From assembly GCF_016741875.1 (NCBI RefSeq), contig NZ_JAERRF010000002.1, positions 248,001 through 312,000 on the forward strand: a DNA stretch of 64,000 nt. The letters are read 5' to 3'. Under the pieces are notes generated by a model, which was given only the letters and a program-made list of their open reading frames with translations, ran no database searches and was not told the origin of the DNA. Below are positions 1-9,415 of the stretch, one piece after another. A program made the position numbers and the translations under genes. How positions within the stretch are numbered: the stretch's first letter is position 1; the number at the start of each line of letters is the position of its first letter. The stretch is from Streptomyces coffeae (GTDB lineage Bacteria > Actinomycetota > Actinomycetes > Streptomycetales > Streptomycetaceae).

Positions 1-2247
1 CACCGGGCCGGGCTGATCCACCGTGATCTGAAACCGTCCAACGTGCTGCTGGCCTCCGACGGGCCGCGCGTCATCGACTTCGGTATCGCGCGTGCCATGG
101 ACGCCACGGCGCTGACCGGGCCGGACGTACGGCTGGGCACGCCCGGGTACATGGCGCCGGAGCAGATCGCGGGACGGGATGTCACCCCGGCATTGGACGT
201 CTTCGCCCTCGGCCTGCTGGCCCATTTCGCCGCCACCGCCGCGCACCCCTTCGGGGAGGGCCCGTCGCACGCGCTGCTGTACCGGATCGTGGCCGAGGAG
301 CCGGACCTCACCGCCTGCCCGGATGTGCTGCGCGGACTGGTGGACCGTTGTCTGGCGAAGGATCCCGGAGACCGCCCGACGCCCGCCGAGGTGATCGAGA
401 TCTGCCGGGAGCTGGCCGGTGAAGGGTTGCTGGAGCGCGACTCCCGGGGGTGGCTGCCCGAGGCGGTGGCCGGGCATGTGGCCCAGCAGGAGCGGCGGCG
501 GCCGGACGCGCCAGGCCCCGCCTCCCCGGCCCCGGCCCCGGCCCCAGAGAGTCACTTGCCGGGCGATCGGACACCGGACAGCCGGACACCGGGTGTGCGG
601 CCTCCCGGCCCCCGGGGCGCCGAGGACCGTTCTCCGGACCCCCGTGTTCCGCACTCCTCACCCGCCGTGGCCCGGCCCAGCGCCTCGCCCGCGCCTCCCT
701 CCCACGCGCCGTACGCTCCGGTGCCTCCGGTGCCTCCGGTGCCTCCCGTGCCTCCCGCCCGGACGCCACAGCGGTCCCGGGCGCGCGTCACGCTGGCGGT
801 GCTGGCTGCCCTGGCGGTGATCGGCGGGACCGTGTTCACCGTCGCGAAGCTCACGGGCGACGACGGTACGGACAAGGGCACCGGCGCCAAGGGCGGCTCC
901 ACGGGGAGCGGGAAGGGGAGCGCGAAGAAGAGCGCGACCCCCCGTTACGACCGCCCCCTCGGCAACATCATCGTGGGCGGCAAGCCGGTGACCGGTTCGC
1001 AGCACACCGACAGCGACCGCTTCCCGTACAAGCGCACGTACACCGACGGCGCGCTCTACTACCCCGTGACCGGCTACGCGTCCCAGTCCTTCGACGCCGC
1101 CGGGATCGAAAAGCTGTACCAGGGCGTTCTCAACGGCACGGAGGACGGCCTGAAGGCTCCGGGCAACGTCGTCACGACCGTGGATCCGGCGGTGCAGAAG
1201 GCGGCGTACGAGGCTCTGGGGGACGCCAAGGGCGCGGCCGTCGCCATCGATCCGTCGAACGGCGAGGTCCTCGGGATGGTGAGCACGCCGTCGTACGACC
1301 CGTCGACGTTCTCCGGGAGCACCGGCGACGACCTGAGGGCCTGGAAAAAGGCCAACAGCGACAAGAACACCCCGCTGCTGAACCGCGCGTTGAGGAACAC
1401 CTACTCACCGGGCGCGACGTTCGAGCTGGTGGTGACGGCGGCGGCGCTGGAGAACGGTCTGTACGACTCGATCGACGAGGCCACGGAGAGCCCCGAGCCG
1501 TACACCCTCCCGAGCACCGCCACGGCGGTACGGAACGAGGGCGGCACGGGGCACTGCAAGAACGTCAGCCTGCGGGTCGCACTGCGCGAGTCCTGCAACA
1601 CCGTCTTCGCGAAGCTGGCTTCCGACCTCGGGGAGAAGAAGCTGAGGCGCATGGCGGAGAAGTTCGGGTTCAACGACGAAGAACTCCTGGTGCCGGTCAA
1701 GGCCGCCGAAAGCGCGTACCCGAGCGGCGCGGACCGGGCCCACACCGCGCTCTCCGGCCTCGGTCAGGCCGATGTGAAGGCGACCCCGCTCCAGTTGGCG
1801 ATGGTGTCGGCGGCGCTGGAGAACGACGGCAAGCTGGTCGCGCCCCACCTGGTCTCGCGGGTGACGGACGCCGAGGGCAAGACCCTGCGCAAGGGCTCGG
1901 ACCCCGCCACCACCCAGGTGGTGAGCGCGAAGACGGCGGGCGCGCTGCGCTCGGCGATGGCGGACGTCATCGCCCGGGGCGCGGGCCGAGCGGCTCGTGT
2001 CAGCGGCGCCGACCTCGGCGGCCAGCCCGGCACGGCCCACGGCGGTACCGCCGGCGGTACGACCGAGGCGCAGACCCGTTGGTTCACCTCGTACGCGCGG
2101 AGCGGTGGGGGCGGCGGCAAGCGGGTGGCGGTCGCGGTGGTCGTGGAGGACGGCCAGAGCGGGGACGGTCAGGGCGGGGACGGTCAGGGCGGGGACGGTC
2201 AGGCGGCCGGGATCGCCAAGCGGATCATGCAGGCGGCGATCGGCTGA
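1..2247 (+). CDS. Ser/Thr protein kinase fused to a degenerate penicillin-binding transpeptidase domain (5' partial)
   Basis: The reading frame is open from base 1, so the kinase N-lobe lies outside the window. Visible kinase parts are the catalytic loop HRDLKPSN (residues 7-14 of the fragment), the DFG motif and a GTPGYMAPEQ activation segment. A Pro-rich linker with PVPP repeats and one membrane span (about nt 781-852) follow, then an external domain laid out like PbpA-type transpeptidases. The active-site block reads GATFE where GSTFK is expected (nt 1411-1425), so both the nucleophilic Ser and the Lys are missing. SCN is kept (nt 1591-1599), but KTGTA has become QPGTA (nt 2023-2037). I infer an active kinase with a non-catalytic, possibly muropeptide- or beta-lactam-sensing, ectodomain. 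The C-terminal part carries an in-frame GDGQG repeat. Confidence 0.9.
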   Translation, partial: HRAGLIHRDLKPSNVLLASDGPRVIDFGIARAMDATALTGPDVRLGTPGYMAPEQIAGRDVTPALDVFALGLLAHFAATAAHPFGEGPSHALLYRIVAEEPDLTACPDVLRGLVDRCLAKDPGDRPTPAEVIEICRELAGEGLLERDSRGWLPEAVAGHVAQQERRRPDAPGPASPAPAPAPESHLPGDRTPDSRTPGVRPPGPRGAEDRSPDPRVPHSSPAVARPSASPAPPSHAPYAPVPPVPPVPPVPPARTPQRSRARVTLAVLAALAVIGGTVFTVAKLTGDDGTDKGTGAKGGSTGSGKGSAKKSATPRYDRPLGNIIVGGKPVTGSQHTDSDRFPYKRTYTDGALYYPVTGYASQSFDAAGIEKLYQGVLNGTEDGLKAPGNVVTTVDPAVQKAAYEALGDAKGAAVAIDPSNGEVLGMVSTPSYDPSTFSGSTGDDLRAWKKANSDKNTPLLNRALRNTYSPGATFELVVTAAALENGLYDSIDEATESPEPYTLPSTATAVRNEGGTGHCKNVSLRVALRESCNTVFAKLASDLGEKKLRRMAEKFGFNDEELLVPVKAAESAYPSGADRAHTALSGLGQADVKATPLQLAMVSAALENDGKLVAPHLVSRVTDAEGKTLRKGSDPATTQVVSAKTAGALRSAMADVIARGAGRAARVSGADLGGQPGTAHGGTAGGTTEAQTRWFTSYARSGGGGGKRVAVAVVVEDGQSGDGQGGDGQGGDGQAAGIAKRIMQAAIG

Positions 2248-2538
2248 CCGGTGGGCACGGCGAGGCCCTCCCGGGCCGGGGGTGACGCTCTGTCCACCAC
2301 CCCCCACCCCCATTCCCCAATGAACCAGACATACCTTCCAGTAACTTCCTTCTATGTATACAACACTGCGAAAAGTCATGCGTGTTGATAACATTCGGCC
2401 GCCCAGGGTTCGGATTCAGCCACTTCTGATCCCTCGACCCCGGTGAGCTCCGCGGCACCACCGTGTCCTGTCGCTCGAAGTTGGTCCTTTCCCCTTCGCG
2501 AGGCCGCAAGGCCGAATTCGCCCCGAAAGTCCACACTC
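2248..2538. promoter_or_regulatory. AT-richer intergenic region before the permease
   Basis: No gene was found in these 291 bases. The section from about 2315 to 2395 is clearly richer in A and T than its surroundings and probably holds the permease promoter. It contains an inverted repeat with arms CAACAC (2361-2366) and GTGTTG (2382-2387), which could be an operator. No clear terminator for the upstream kinase gene was seen beyond a short GGCCC/GGGCC stem near 2264-2277. Confidence 0.35.
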
Positions 2539-4071
2539 ATGAGCTTTCAGTCCGCAGCCACCCCCTCCGACAGCCGTCCCGTCCCCGACCACCGTCCCGT
2601 CCCCGACCACCGCCTCGCCTCGGACGTCCTCGGCCGGTTCGACGCCCTGGTCATGGCGGTGGCCGGTACCGCGCCCGCCTACTCCCTCGCCGCGACCACC
2701 ACCGCCCTCATCGCGACCGCCGGATCCGCCGGCCCCGCCGCGCTGTTGTGGTGTGCGATACCGATGCTGGGGATCGCGTTCGCCTTCAGCTACCTGGGGC
2801 GGGTGGATGTGAACGCCGGAGCCAGCTACTCGTGGGTGGGCCGGACGCTCCATCCCGCGCTGGGGTTTCTCAGCGGGTGGGCGCTGGTGGTGTCGGCCAC
2901 CGTGTTCATGGTGGCCGGATCGCTGCCCGCCGGAACCGCCACCCTCTCGTTGTTCGCCCCGGACCTCGCCGACAGCACACCGCTGGCCACGGCCGTCGGG
3001 GCGGGCTGGTTCCTGCTGATGGCGGGGCTGGTGGTGATGGGGGCGAGGATCACCGCGCACGCACAATGGATCATGACAGGCGTCGAATTGGCGATCCTGC
3101 TGTTCGTCGGCGTCGTCGCGCTCGTCCGCGGGGGCGCGGGGCGGGCCTTCGACTGGTCGTGGCTCGGGCTCGGGCACTTCGACGGCGCCCAGGGCTTCGC
3201 CGCCGCCGCGCTGCTGGCGGCGTTCTACTTCTGGGGCTGGGATGTGACCGCCAACCTCAGTGAGGAGACCCGCAACAGCCGGCGCACCTCGGGTCTGGGC
3301 GGGCTGCTCGGTGTGGTCATGGCGTTCCTGATCTTCGAGATGATCACGATCGCGGTCAACACTGTGCTGACCGCCCGCCAGATCGACCACGGAGACACCC
3401 AGATCCTGACCCTGCTGGGCGATGCCGTACTGCCCGGCTGGGGCGGCAAGGCCATGATCCTTGCGGTGATCCTCTCCACCGTCGCCACCCTGGAGACCAC
3501 GCTCATCCAGGTGACCCGGTCGCTGTTCGCCATGGGCCGCGACAACACCCTCCCCGCGGCGCTCGGCCGTTCGCATCCGACCCGCCGGACGCCCTGGGTG
3601 GCCACCGCGACCGTCGTGGTGGTCGCGCTCGCGCTGTTCATCGGCTCCAACGCACTCGGCTCCGTTGGCACGATCATGTCGTCGGCGCTGGAGGCGATGG
3701 GCCTCCAGATCTGTGTGTACTACGCCCTCGCGGGCTTCGCCGTGGTCGTCGCCTACCGCAAGCTGCTGCTGCGGTCCTTCGGCACCTTCTTCTTCGTCGG
3801 GGTGTGGCCGCTGGCGGGCGCCGTCTTCATGAGCTGGGTGTTCTGGAAGTCCCTCCCCACCCTGGACACCACCACACTGGCCGTGGGGCTGGGCGCGCTG
3901 GGGCTCGGTCTGCTGCCGATGGCGTACTACTGGATGTCCGGGACGCCCTTCTACCGGCGCGGGCCGCGGCTGGACGCCCGGGTGGCACAGGAGATGGACG
4001 ACAAGTTCGGCACGGGTCTGGAGACCGCGCACACGGGCCCTCGTGGCGGGGGCATGCTCACGGACCTCTGA
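2539..4071 (+). CDS. APC-family amino acid permease
   Basis: This 510-residue integral membrane protein has about twelve hydrophobic segments. The opening helix region AVAGTAPAYSLAATTTA matches the conserved first helix of the amino acid/polyamine/organocation superfamily, so it probably imports or exchanges an amino acid or amine across the cell membrane. The ATG at 2539 was chosen because the frame upstream of it is not membrane-like. The N-terminal tail carries a short RPVPDH duplication. The gene stands alone, downstream of an AT-rich promoter region. The substrate cannot be told from sequence. Confidence 0.85.
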   Translation: MSFQSAATPSDSRPVPDHRPVPDHRLASDVLGRFDALVMAVAGTAPAYSLAATTTALIATAGSAGPAALLWCAIPMLGIAFAFSYLGRVDVNAGASYSWVGRTLHPALGFLSGWALVVSATVFMVAGSLPAGTATLSLFAPDLADSTPLATAVGAGWFLLMAGLVVMGARITAHAQWIMTGVELAILLFVGVVALVRGGAGRAFDWSWLGLGHFDGAQGFAAAALLAAFYFWGWDVTANLSEETRNSRRTSGLGGLLGVVMAFLIFEMITIAVNTVLTARQIDHGDTQILTLLGDAVLPGWGGKAMILAVILSTVATLETTLIQVTRSLFAMGRDNTLPAALGRSHPTRRTPWVATATVVVVALALFIGSNALGSVGTIMSSALEAMGLQICVYYALAGFAVVVAYRKLLLRSFGTFFFVGVWPLAGAVFMSWVFWKSLPTLDTTTLAVGLGALGLGLLPMAYYWMSGTPFYRRGPRLDARVAQEMDDKFGTGLETAHTGPRGGGMLTDL

Positions 4072-4078
4072 GGGCGAC

Positions 4079-4138
4079 GGCACTCCCGTCGGCTCTCCCG
4101 GCGGCTCTCCCGTCAGCTCCCCCGGCGGCTCTCCCGGC
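4079..4138. repeat. 12-bp tandem repeat, five units
   Basis: Five near-identical 12-base units with consensus GGCTCTCCCGGC run head to tail between the permease stop and the next gene. Units differ by one to three bases. The array is outside any gene I accept. It may be a slippage-generated minisatellite. Confidence 0.75.
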
Positions 4139-4203
4139 GGGTGAACCGCCCGCACGCCCGATCCCGACCGCGCCGACCCCGAGTCGTCCCGAAGGAACCC
4201 ACC

Positions 4204-5163
4204 GTGGCCCGCAAACGTGCCCCTCAACCGCCCAGCTTCGATCCGGCCGCGCACGACATGACCCTGTCCACGGCGCGCCAGGACCTCCTGATCGGCCGCT
4301 GGCAGTCCACCCGCGATCTGCTGCGCGACAGTTACGGTGCCTGGGGGCTGCGGACGTTCCGGGCGCGGGTGCTGGCGGAGACGGCGTGCGACGGACGGGC
4401 CGTGGAGAGCTGGCAGTCGGCCGAACCCGACAACCCCGACGCGCTGGTGATGCGCGCCGAGACCGAGGTGGCCCGGGCGTTCGCGGCGGCAGCCGCGGCC
4501 GGGGCCGGGGATCCGTGCGAGGACAGCATCGACCGCACGGCCCTGGAGCGGGTGCGCCAGGTGTGCTGGTACGCGGCCGAGGCCGCACCCGCCGATCCGC
4601 TGCCCTGGATCTCCCTGCTCACCCTCGCCCGGCTGTACGGCGACGGGCACCCGGAGGTGTGGCGGTGGTGGCGGGAGGTCCTGCACCGCGACCCGGGCAA
4701 CCGCGAGGCGCACCACCAGGCGTTGCGCCATCTGTCCGCCCGCTGGCACGGATCGCACGGCGACATGTACAACTTCGCCCGCGACAGCGCCGCCACCGCT
4801 CCCCCGGGCTCACCGCTGCCCGTACTGACCCAGGCCGCCCGGGTGGAGCACTTCCGCCATATCGTCCGGCTCCAGGGGCAGGACGCACCCGGGCTCACCT
4901 TCCACTGGAACAACGACGTGGCTCATCACGATCTGCGCTTCACCCTCCACCAGTGGCTGGCCCACATCCGGCCCCCCGCGCATGCCCCGCTGGTCGCCGA
5001 CCTGAACCTGCTGGCGCACGCTCTCGTCCTCACGACGATGTACGACGAGGCCGCCCAGGTCTTCCGCCTCCTCGACAACCGCGCCGCGATGGCCCCGTGG
5101 CTCTACACCGGCGATCCCACGGCCCAGTTCGTCCGCTGGCGGGACCAGCTCGGGGGGCGGTGA
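4204..5163 (+). CDS. Conserved hypothetical protein, helical-repeat type
   Basis: This 319-residue soluble protein is rich in Ala, Trp and Arg and has a regular alternation of helices with repeated W and A-E-A patterns, resembling TPR-like arrays. I do not recognise a catalytic motif. The GTG at 4204 was chosen over the in-frame GTG at 4141 because it is preceded by a good GAAGGAA ribosome site at proper spacing. The short RKRAPQPP tail looks like a true N-terminus. It follows the permease on the same strand across a tandem repeat, and no shared function is evident. Confidence 0.75.
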   Translation: MARKRAPQPPSFDPAAHDMTLSTARQDLLIGRWQSTRDLLRDSYGAWGLRTFRARVLAETACDGRAVESWQSAEPDNPDALVMRAETEVARAFAAAAAAGAGDPCEDSIDRTALERVRQVCWYAAEAAPADPLPWISLLTLARLYGDGHPEVWRWWREVLHRDPGNREAHHQALRHLSARWHGSHGDMYNFARDSAATAPPGSPLPVLTQAARVEHFRHIVRLQGQDAPGLTFHWNNDVAHHDLRFTLHQWLAHIRPPAHAPLVADLNLLAHALVLTTMYDEAAQVFRLLDNRAAMAPWLYTGDPTAQFVRWRDQLGGR

Positions 5164-5227
5164 GGCCCAGGCTTCCTCGGCGGGCGGCTTCCTCGTTCCC
5201 CACCGCTGCGGCGTATGGCTCTGTCTG

Positions 5228-6190
5228 TCAGACGCCGTCGTGAGGCGGCGGCGTCGCCAGATGCAGCTCGGTGATGGTCGTGGCGGTGTCGAAGCTGAGG
5301 ACCGGGTCGGGCCGACCGGACAACAGGCTCTCGTAGAGGGGCCGGTAGTGGGCGACCTTCCGAGGGGTCCGGCCGTCACTGCCGTACGCGGCAAGGAGTC
5401 TGCCGTCCTGGGCGGCGAAGCCGGTCATGGCCGTGTGATCGATCCAGACCTCCACTCCGGAGTGGCCGAAGACGAGGGTGGTCTCCTTGCTGCTGGAGCC
5501 GGTGAGCCAGCTGCTGCGCAGCCGGGCCGTGCCCACCGCGTCGCGGGAGCGATACTCGCAGGTGTACCAGGCACTGGCGCCGCCGTCCGTCTGCTGGGCA
5601 GAGGTGAGCGCCGTGAGGTCGACGAAGCGGGCGAGCATGCTGAGCTGGTTCACCCCGGTGTCCATCCAGCTGGAGATGTACGAAGCGAATGCCTGCTCGC
5701 CCTGGATGATGTACGGGTCGTAGAACGCTGAGGTGATACCGGTGATGGGCCCCCATTCGGAGTGTCCGGCGAGCTGATCCGAGGCCCAGCGCACCTCGGG
5801 TGAGAAGGCGAAATGGTGCGCGGTGAACACGCGGCCCCGCACATCGGCCGACCCGTCCAGGGAACGCAGCCGGGCGAGGGAGGCCAGATCATGGACAAGG
5901 GGCTTCTCGACCAGGACCCGGGCCGACGACAGGGCGAGGGCTTGGACGGTCAGGTCCGCGTGTGTGCCCGTGGGAGTGGCGATCACGATCAGGTCGGGCT
6001 GATGCGCTTCGAGGGCGTGGGCGAGATCGCCGTAGTGAGGGGGCTTCGTTCCCCGGAAGACGGGTGACTCCGTGTGTTTCGGATCGACGGTGAACTCCAG
6101 GGCGACCCACGGCTGTTCGGCGAGGACCTGGAGGTGTGTCTCCGCGATGGTCCCGACCCCGACCAGGCCGATCCGTACCAGGTCACTCAT
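5228..6190 (-). CDS. Gfo/Idh/MocA-family oxidoreductase
   Basis: This 320-residue protein has an N-terminal Rossmann fold with GLVGVGTIAETH (residues 8-19) for NAD(P) binding and the family EKP motif (in LVEKPLVHD), whose Lys sits in the active site. Members reduce or oxidise sugars, inositols or related polyols; the substrate is unknown here. The start ATG at 6190 has AGAGGGCAGGG in the expected position. It lies 94 bases downstream of the STAND ATPase gene on the same strand and could be cotranscribed with it, although a functional link is not obvious. Confidence 0.87.
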   Translation of the reverse strand: MSDLVRIGLVGVGTIAETHLQVLAEQPWVALEFTVDPKHTESPVFRGTKPPHYGDLAHALEAHQPDLIVIATPTGTHADLTVQALALSSARVLVEKPLVHDLASLARLRSLDGSADVRGRVFTAHHFAFSPEVRWASDQLAGHSEWGPITGITSAFYDPYIIQGEQAFASYISSWMDTGVNQLSMLARFVDLTALTSAQQTDGGASAWYTCEYRSRDAVGTARLRSSWLTGSSSKETTLVFGHSGVEVWIDHTAMTGFAAQDGRLLAAYGSDGRTPRKVAHYRPLYESLLSGRPDPVLSFDTATTITELHLATPPPHDGV

Positions 6191-6284
6191 GAAGCCCTGC
6201 CCTCTCGTGCTGTTCCGGTCTCTTCGCGGGGCTCGGTCGGCCGTGGCCTGTCCGCCGGCCCGGCGGCGCCACGGCCCGACCGCG

Positions 6285-8924
6285 TCATCGGGGGGTCACC
6301 ACCGCTGCCCAGCGGCCCAGCGACGCGGCGGGGCCATCGACCCAGTCGACAGCGGGAGCGCACTCCGCCGCCATGTCGGCACCGTCGGTCCAGGAGGTCA
6401 CGATGGGCACCCAGTAGGTGTTGCCGCCCGAGGTGCGCGTACGTTCGTCGAGGGCGGAGCGCGTACGCCGGGCACCGTCGTGGTCACGGGCGAGAACGTC
6501 GAGGAGGATCTCGGCCACATCTGCCAGGTTGTGGCCACCCCGGTAGCCGATCCCGTCCGTCAGACGACGGGTGTCGCCAACCGCTTCCCGGGCCGCCGCG
6601 GGGTCCCCGGACATCGCATGGGCGACCGCCTCGGCGGAACGGATCTTGACGAGTTCAACGGGGTTGGGCACGAGGTCGAGCAGCTCCCGAGCCTGGTCCG
6701 CCGCGTCGGACACCGTGTCCGTGTCCCCGGACCAGCAAGCCGTCTGGGCCAGGTTGGCCAGGGCCTTCGCCTCGGCGGCGGCCAGTCCCTCCTCGCGGGC
6801 CAGGGCGATCGCCTCGGTATAGGCGTCGGTGGCTTCGCCGAAGCGTGCGTTGACCCGCAAGATATGGCCGATCAGCCGGAGCCGTTCACCCTCGTCCGCG
6901 GCGTTGCGGCTTTGCTGCTCCCGTAGGGTGGCGAGGGCTGTGCCGAAGCGCCCGTTGAGATAGTCGTAGTCGGAGAGCCAGTAGCGCGCGGCAGCTTCGA
7001 ACTCTCCTCCCAGCAGGCCCTGGTAGATCTCCGCGGCCCTCGTGTAGTCGCCATGGTTGCGCAGCGCGTGAGCGTGGTGGAGGCGTACCAGATGTGCCGT
7101 CAGGCTGCCGGGGCCCAGGCCCGCGTCAGCGCCGTCCAGGACCCCGATCGCCTCCTGGGCGCGCCCGGCCCGGCGCAGCTGGACGCCCTGGATCGCGGCG
7201 CGGATCGCCCGGAACTCCGGAATCCCCGCGGCACCGGTGGCAAGCCCCGCTCCGATCTCCGTCCACTGCCCCGCCTCGACCAGCCGCTGAGTGGCCCGCG
7301 CCATCCAGTCGTCGAAGACTCCGTAGCCGCCCGACAACTTGAGGCCGGATGCAAGGACCTGTGCGGTCGCGGCACGCCCGGCCGAGGACCCCAGCCGCTC
7401 CCCCAGCCAGCGCAGCAGCCTGGCGGCGACCTCGCTGCGATCGCGGTCCGACCAGCCGTCCGGGAGTTGCCGGTCGGCCTCGCCGATGGCGTGACGCAGC
7501 GCCGCGTGCAAGGTGTACGGAAGCTCGTATGCGTCGTCGTGCGTCAGAAACGGACGCCGCAGGAAACGCCCCACGCAACCGTCCGGAAGGGAGGGCTGAC
7601 CTGCCCGCAGCATTCCGGCATCGGCCCTGTCGATGAGCGCCGCCGTACGGACCAGATCGCGCTCCTCTTGAGGGAGGTCCCTGATCGACCGGGTGGCGAC
7701 GGCGGTGAACGTTCCCCCGAAGTCGTCCACCGACGGCTGTCCACCGCGCGCCAGCAGCTCGACGAAGTGCGAGACCGAAAGATCCAGATACAGCGGCAGC
7801 CCCTGGCCGCCGGAGATGATGCGCTCGCGTACTCCGGCCGGCATTGCCGGCTCGCCGTCCCGGGTGAGCGCCTCACGGAGATAGCTGTCGGCATCGGAGT
7901 CCGACAGGTATCCCACGAGGTGCTGGCGCGGCTCGGCCGTGTCATTGCCGAAGTGCAGGTACGGCCAGCGCTCCGGTCCGGTGAAGTCCAGCTCACCGCT
8001 CGCCCGGTTGTCCGCCCAGTCGATGCGGTTCCGGCCGGTGTTCACGAACAGGGCGTTCGGCATCAGATAGACGCATCGCTGTATGAATCGCTCTGCCGTG
8101 CGGTCGCTCCGGCCGCCGAGCACCTCGAAGGTGTCGAGGAATACGCACACCGTGGGCCGCCTGGCGGGGCGCCCCCGGCGGCCCGGCTGCCTTTCCAGAT
8201 CCCAGGCCAGCAGATACGGGAAGAACGACAGAGTTTCGTAGTCGGCGTCCGCCTCGACCAGTTCGGCGAAGAGCTCGCACTCGGACAGCAGTCGCCCCTC
8301 CCGCACCCGGTCCCGGATGGCCCGGTAGGTGCCCAGCGCCGCGCGGTGCGCGAGCCCCGCCACACCGCCCACATCCGCGGGGACGACCTGCCCGACGCTC
8401 CCCGCGATCTGCTCGCTCAGGCCGACACTGCGCGCCGCGCGCCGCATCGCGGGCGAGGCGTCCAGGAACTCCTGCAACGTCTCCCCCGGGTGGGCGCGAG
8501 CCCAGTAGGAGGCCAGGGCCAGGTCGAAGGCCGGCCAGCGGTTGCCCAGCTGTCCCAGCCCTGCCCGCAGGCGCAGGAGCAGGCTCTCGATGTCGGAGGC
8601 GCCGTCCTCGGAGACATCGACCCGTATGGACACGACGTCCTCCCTGCCCTCGGCTCGGGCGTCCGAGAGGAGCCGTCGCTCCAACTCGTGCGAGAGAGTT
8701 GTCTTCCCGATGCCACCCACCCCGTAGAACGTCAGGACGTTGTGACGCCCCTGCAATCGGTCGACGACAGGTGAGACGTCTGCATCGTCCAGGGCCTGGT
8801 GAAGCCCGATGAGCGACCGGTCGAACGCGGCCACCTCGTCAATCCGGTTGGTGAACACCTGTTGGGCGGCGACGGTGGACTCCATACCGCTCATGAAGGC
8901 GGCACGTAAGTTCACTCGTGCCAT
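6285..8924 (-). CDS. STAND-type ATP-binding protein with C-terminal helical repeats
   Basis: This 879-residue protein has a Walker A motif GVGGIGKTT near residue 68 and a Walker B-like CVFLDTFE near residue 260, followed by a winged-helix/helical stretch and about 350 residues of tetratricopeptide-like repeats. This is the layout of STAND NTPases, which act as ligand-triggered switches in regulation or defence. The ATG at 8924 was chosen because GAGGAGACC precedes it at ideal distance; the open frame extends to 9053 without such support. No N-terminal effector domain (nuclease, protease, TIR) is recognisable in the first 60 residues, so the output is unknown. It lies next to the WXG100-like cluster but on the opposite strand. 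Confidence 0.85.
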   Translation of the reverse strand: MARVNLRAAFMSGMESTVAAQQVFTNRIDEVAAFDRSLIGLHQALDDADVSPVVDRLQGRHNVLTFYGVGGIGKTTLSHELERRLLSDARAEGREDVVSIRVDVSEDGASDIESLLLRLRAGLGQLGNRWPAFDLALASYWARAHPGETLQEFLDASPAMRRAARSVGLSEQIAGSVGQVVPADVGGVAGLAHRAALGTYRAIRDRVREGRLLSECELFAELVEADADYETLSFFPYLLAWDLERQPGRRGRPARRPTVCVFLDTFEVLGGRSDRTAERFIQRCVYLMPNALFVNTGRNRIDWADNRASGELDFTGPERWPYLHFGNDTAEPRQHLVGYLSDSDADSYLREALTRDGEPAMPAGVRERIISGGQGLPLYLDLSVSHFVELLARGGQPSVDDFGGTFTAVATRSIRDLPQEERDLVRTAALIDRADAGMLRAGQPSLPDGCVGRFLRRPFLTHDDAYELPYTLHAALRHAIGEADRQLPDGWSDRDRSEVAARLLRWLGERLGSSAGRAATAQVLASGLKLSGGYGVFDDWMARATQRLVEAGQWTEIGAGLATGAAGIPEFRAIRAAIQGVQLRRAGRAQEAIGVLDGADAGLGPGSLTAHLVRLHHAHALRNHGDYTRAAEIYQGLLGGEFEAAARYWLSDYDYLNGRFGTALATLREQQSRNAADEGERLRLIGHILRVNARFGEATDAYTEAIALAREEGLAAAEAKALANLAQTACWSGDTDTVSDAADQARELLDLVPNPVELVKIRSAEAVAHAMSGDPAAAREAVGDTRRLTDGIGYRGGHNLADVAEILLDVLARDHDGARRTRSALDERTRTSGGNTYWVPIVTSWTDGADMAAECAPAVDWVDGPAASLGRWAAVVTPR

Positions 8925-9415
8925 CTGGTCTCCTCGGGCAGCAGTTTCACGGGTACGTCGGCGGACGCCCGTCAAGCACCCGCCCAACAGGCACGACGGT
9001 AGCGTGGCCACGGTCGGTCCCGGAACACAGCGCGTGCGCTGCCCGTCGCCCATCGGGAGAACGGCCCGGGTGACGGCGAACGCCGTCCGCTGCGGTCATG
9101 TCCCGGGCCGGGACTTCCACCTCCGCCTGGCCGCTACCGGCTGCCGCACACCGGCGTCGCCGACTTCGCCGGGCCCAGCCGCACCTGGCTCGCCCGCAGC
9201 TTGCGCGGCTCCTTCACCGCCCGGTCCCCTATACGGCGGTCAGGGTGACCGGGCAAGGCGGTCGGGCAGCTGACCACCTGAACCGCAGCGTCAAGGAGCC
9301 GGCCTGCCACTTACCGCTTCTCGGTGACACACCGACCTTCATGCATCCGTACTCGCTGTCAACTCCCCTAAGCTGTACGTCACTTCATGTTCATGACGCA
9401 CCTTGGGGAGAGAGC
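8925..9415. other. Gene-free 490-bp divergent region
   Basis: No convincing gene was found. The right 120 bases are less GC-rich and likely hold the promoter of the following WXG100-like gene. A short coding-like patch on the plus strand around 9130-9250 (ending at a TGA near 9249) has no start and no recognised homologue, and may be a remnant of a lost gene. Both flanking genes read away from this region. Confidence 0.3.

Noticed and set aside
718..756. 9-bp repeats in the kinase gene as a regulatory element
   Set aside because: They simply encode the Pro-rich PVPP linker in frame.
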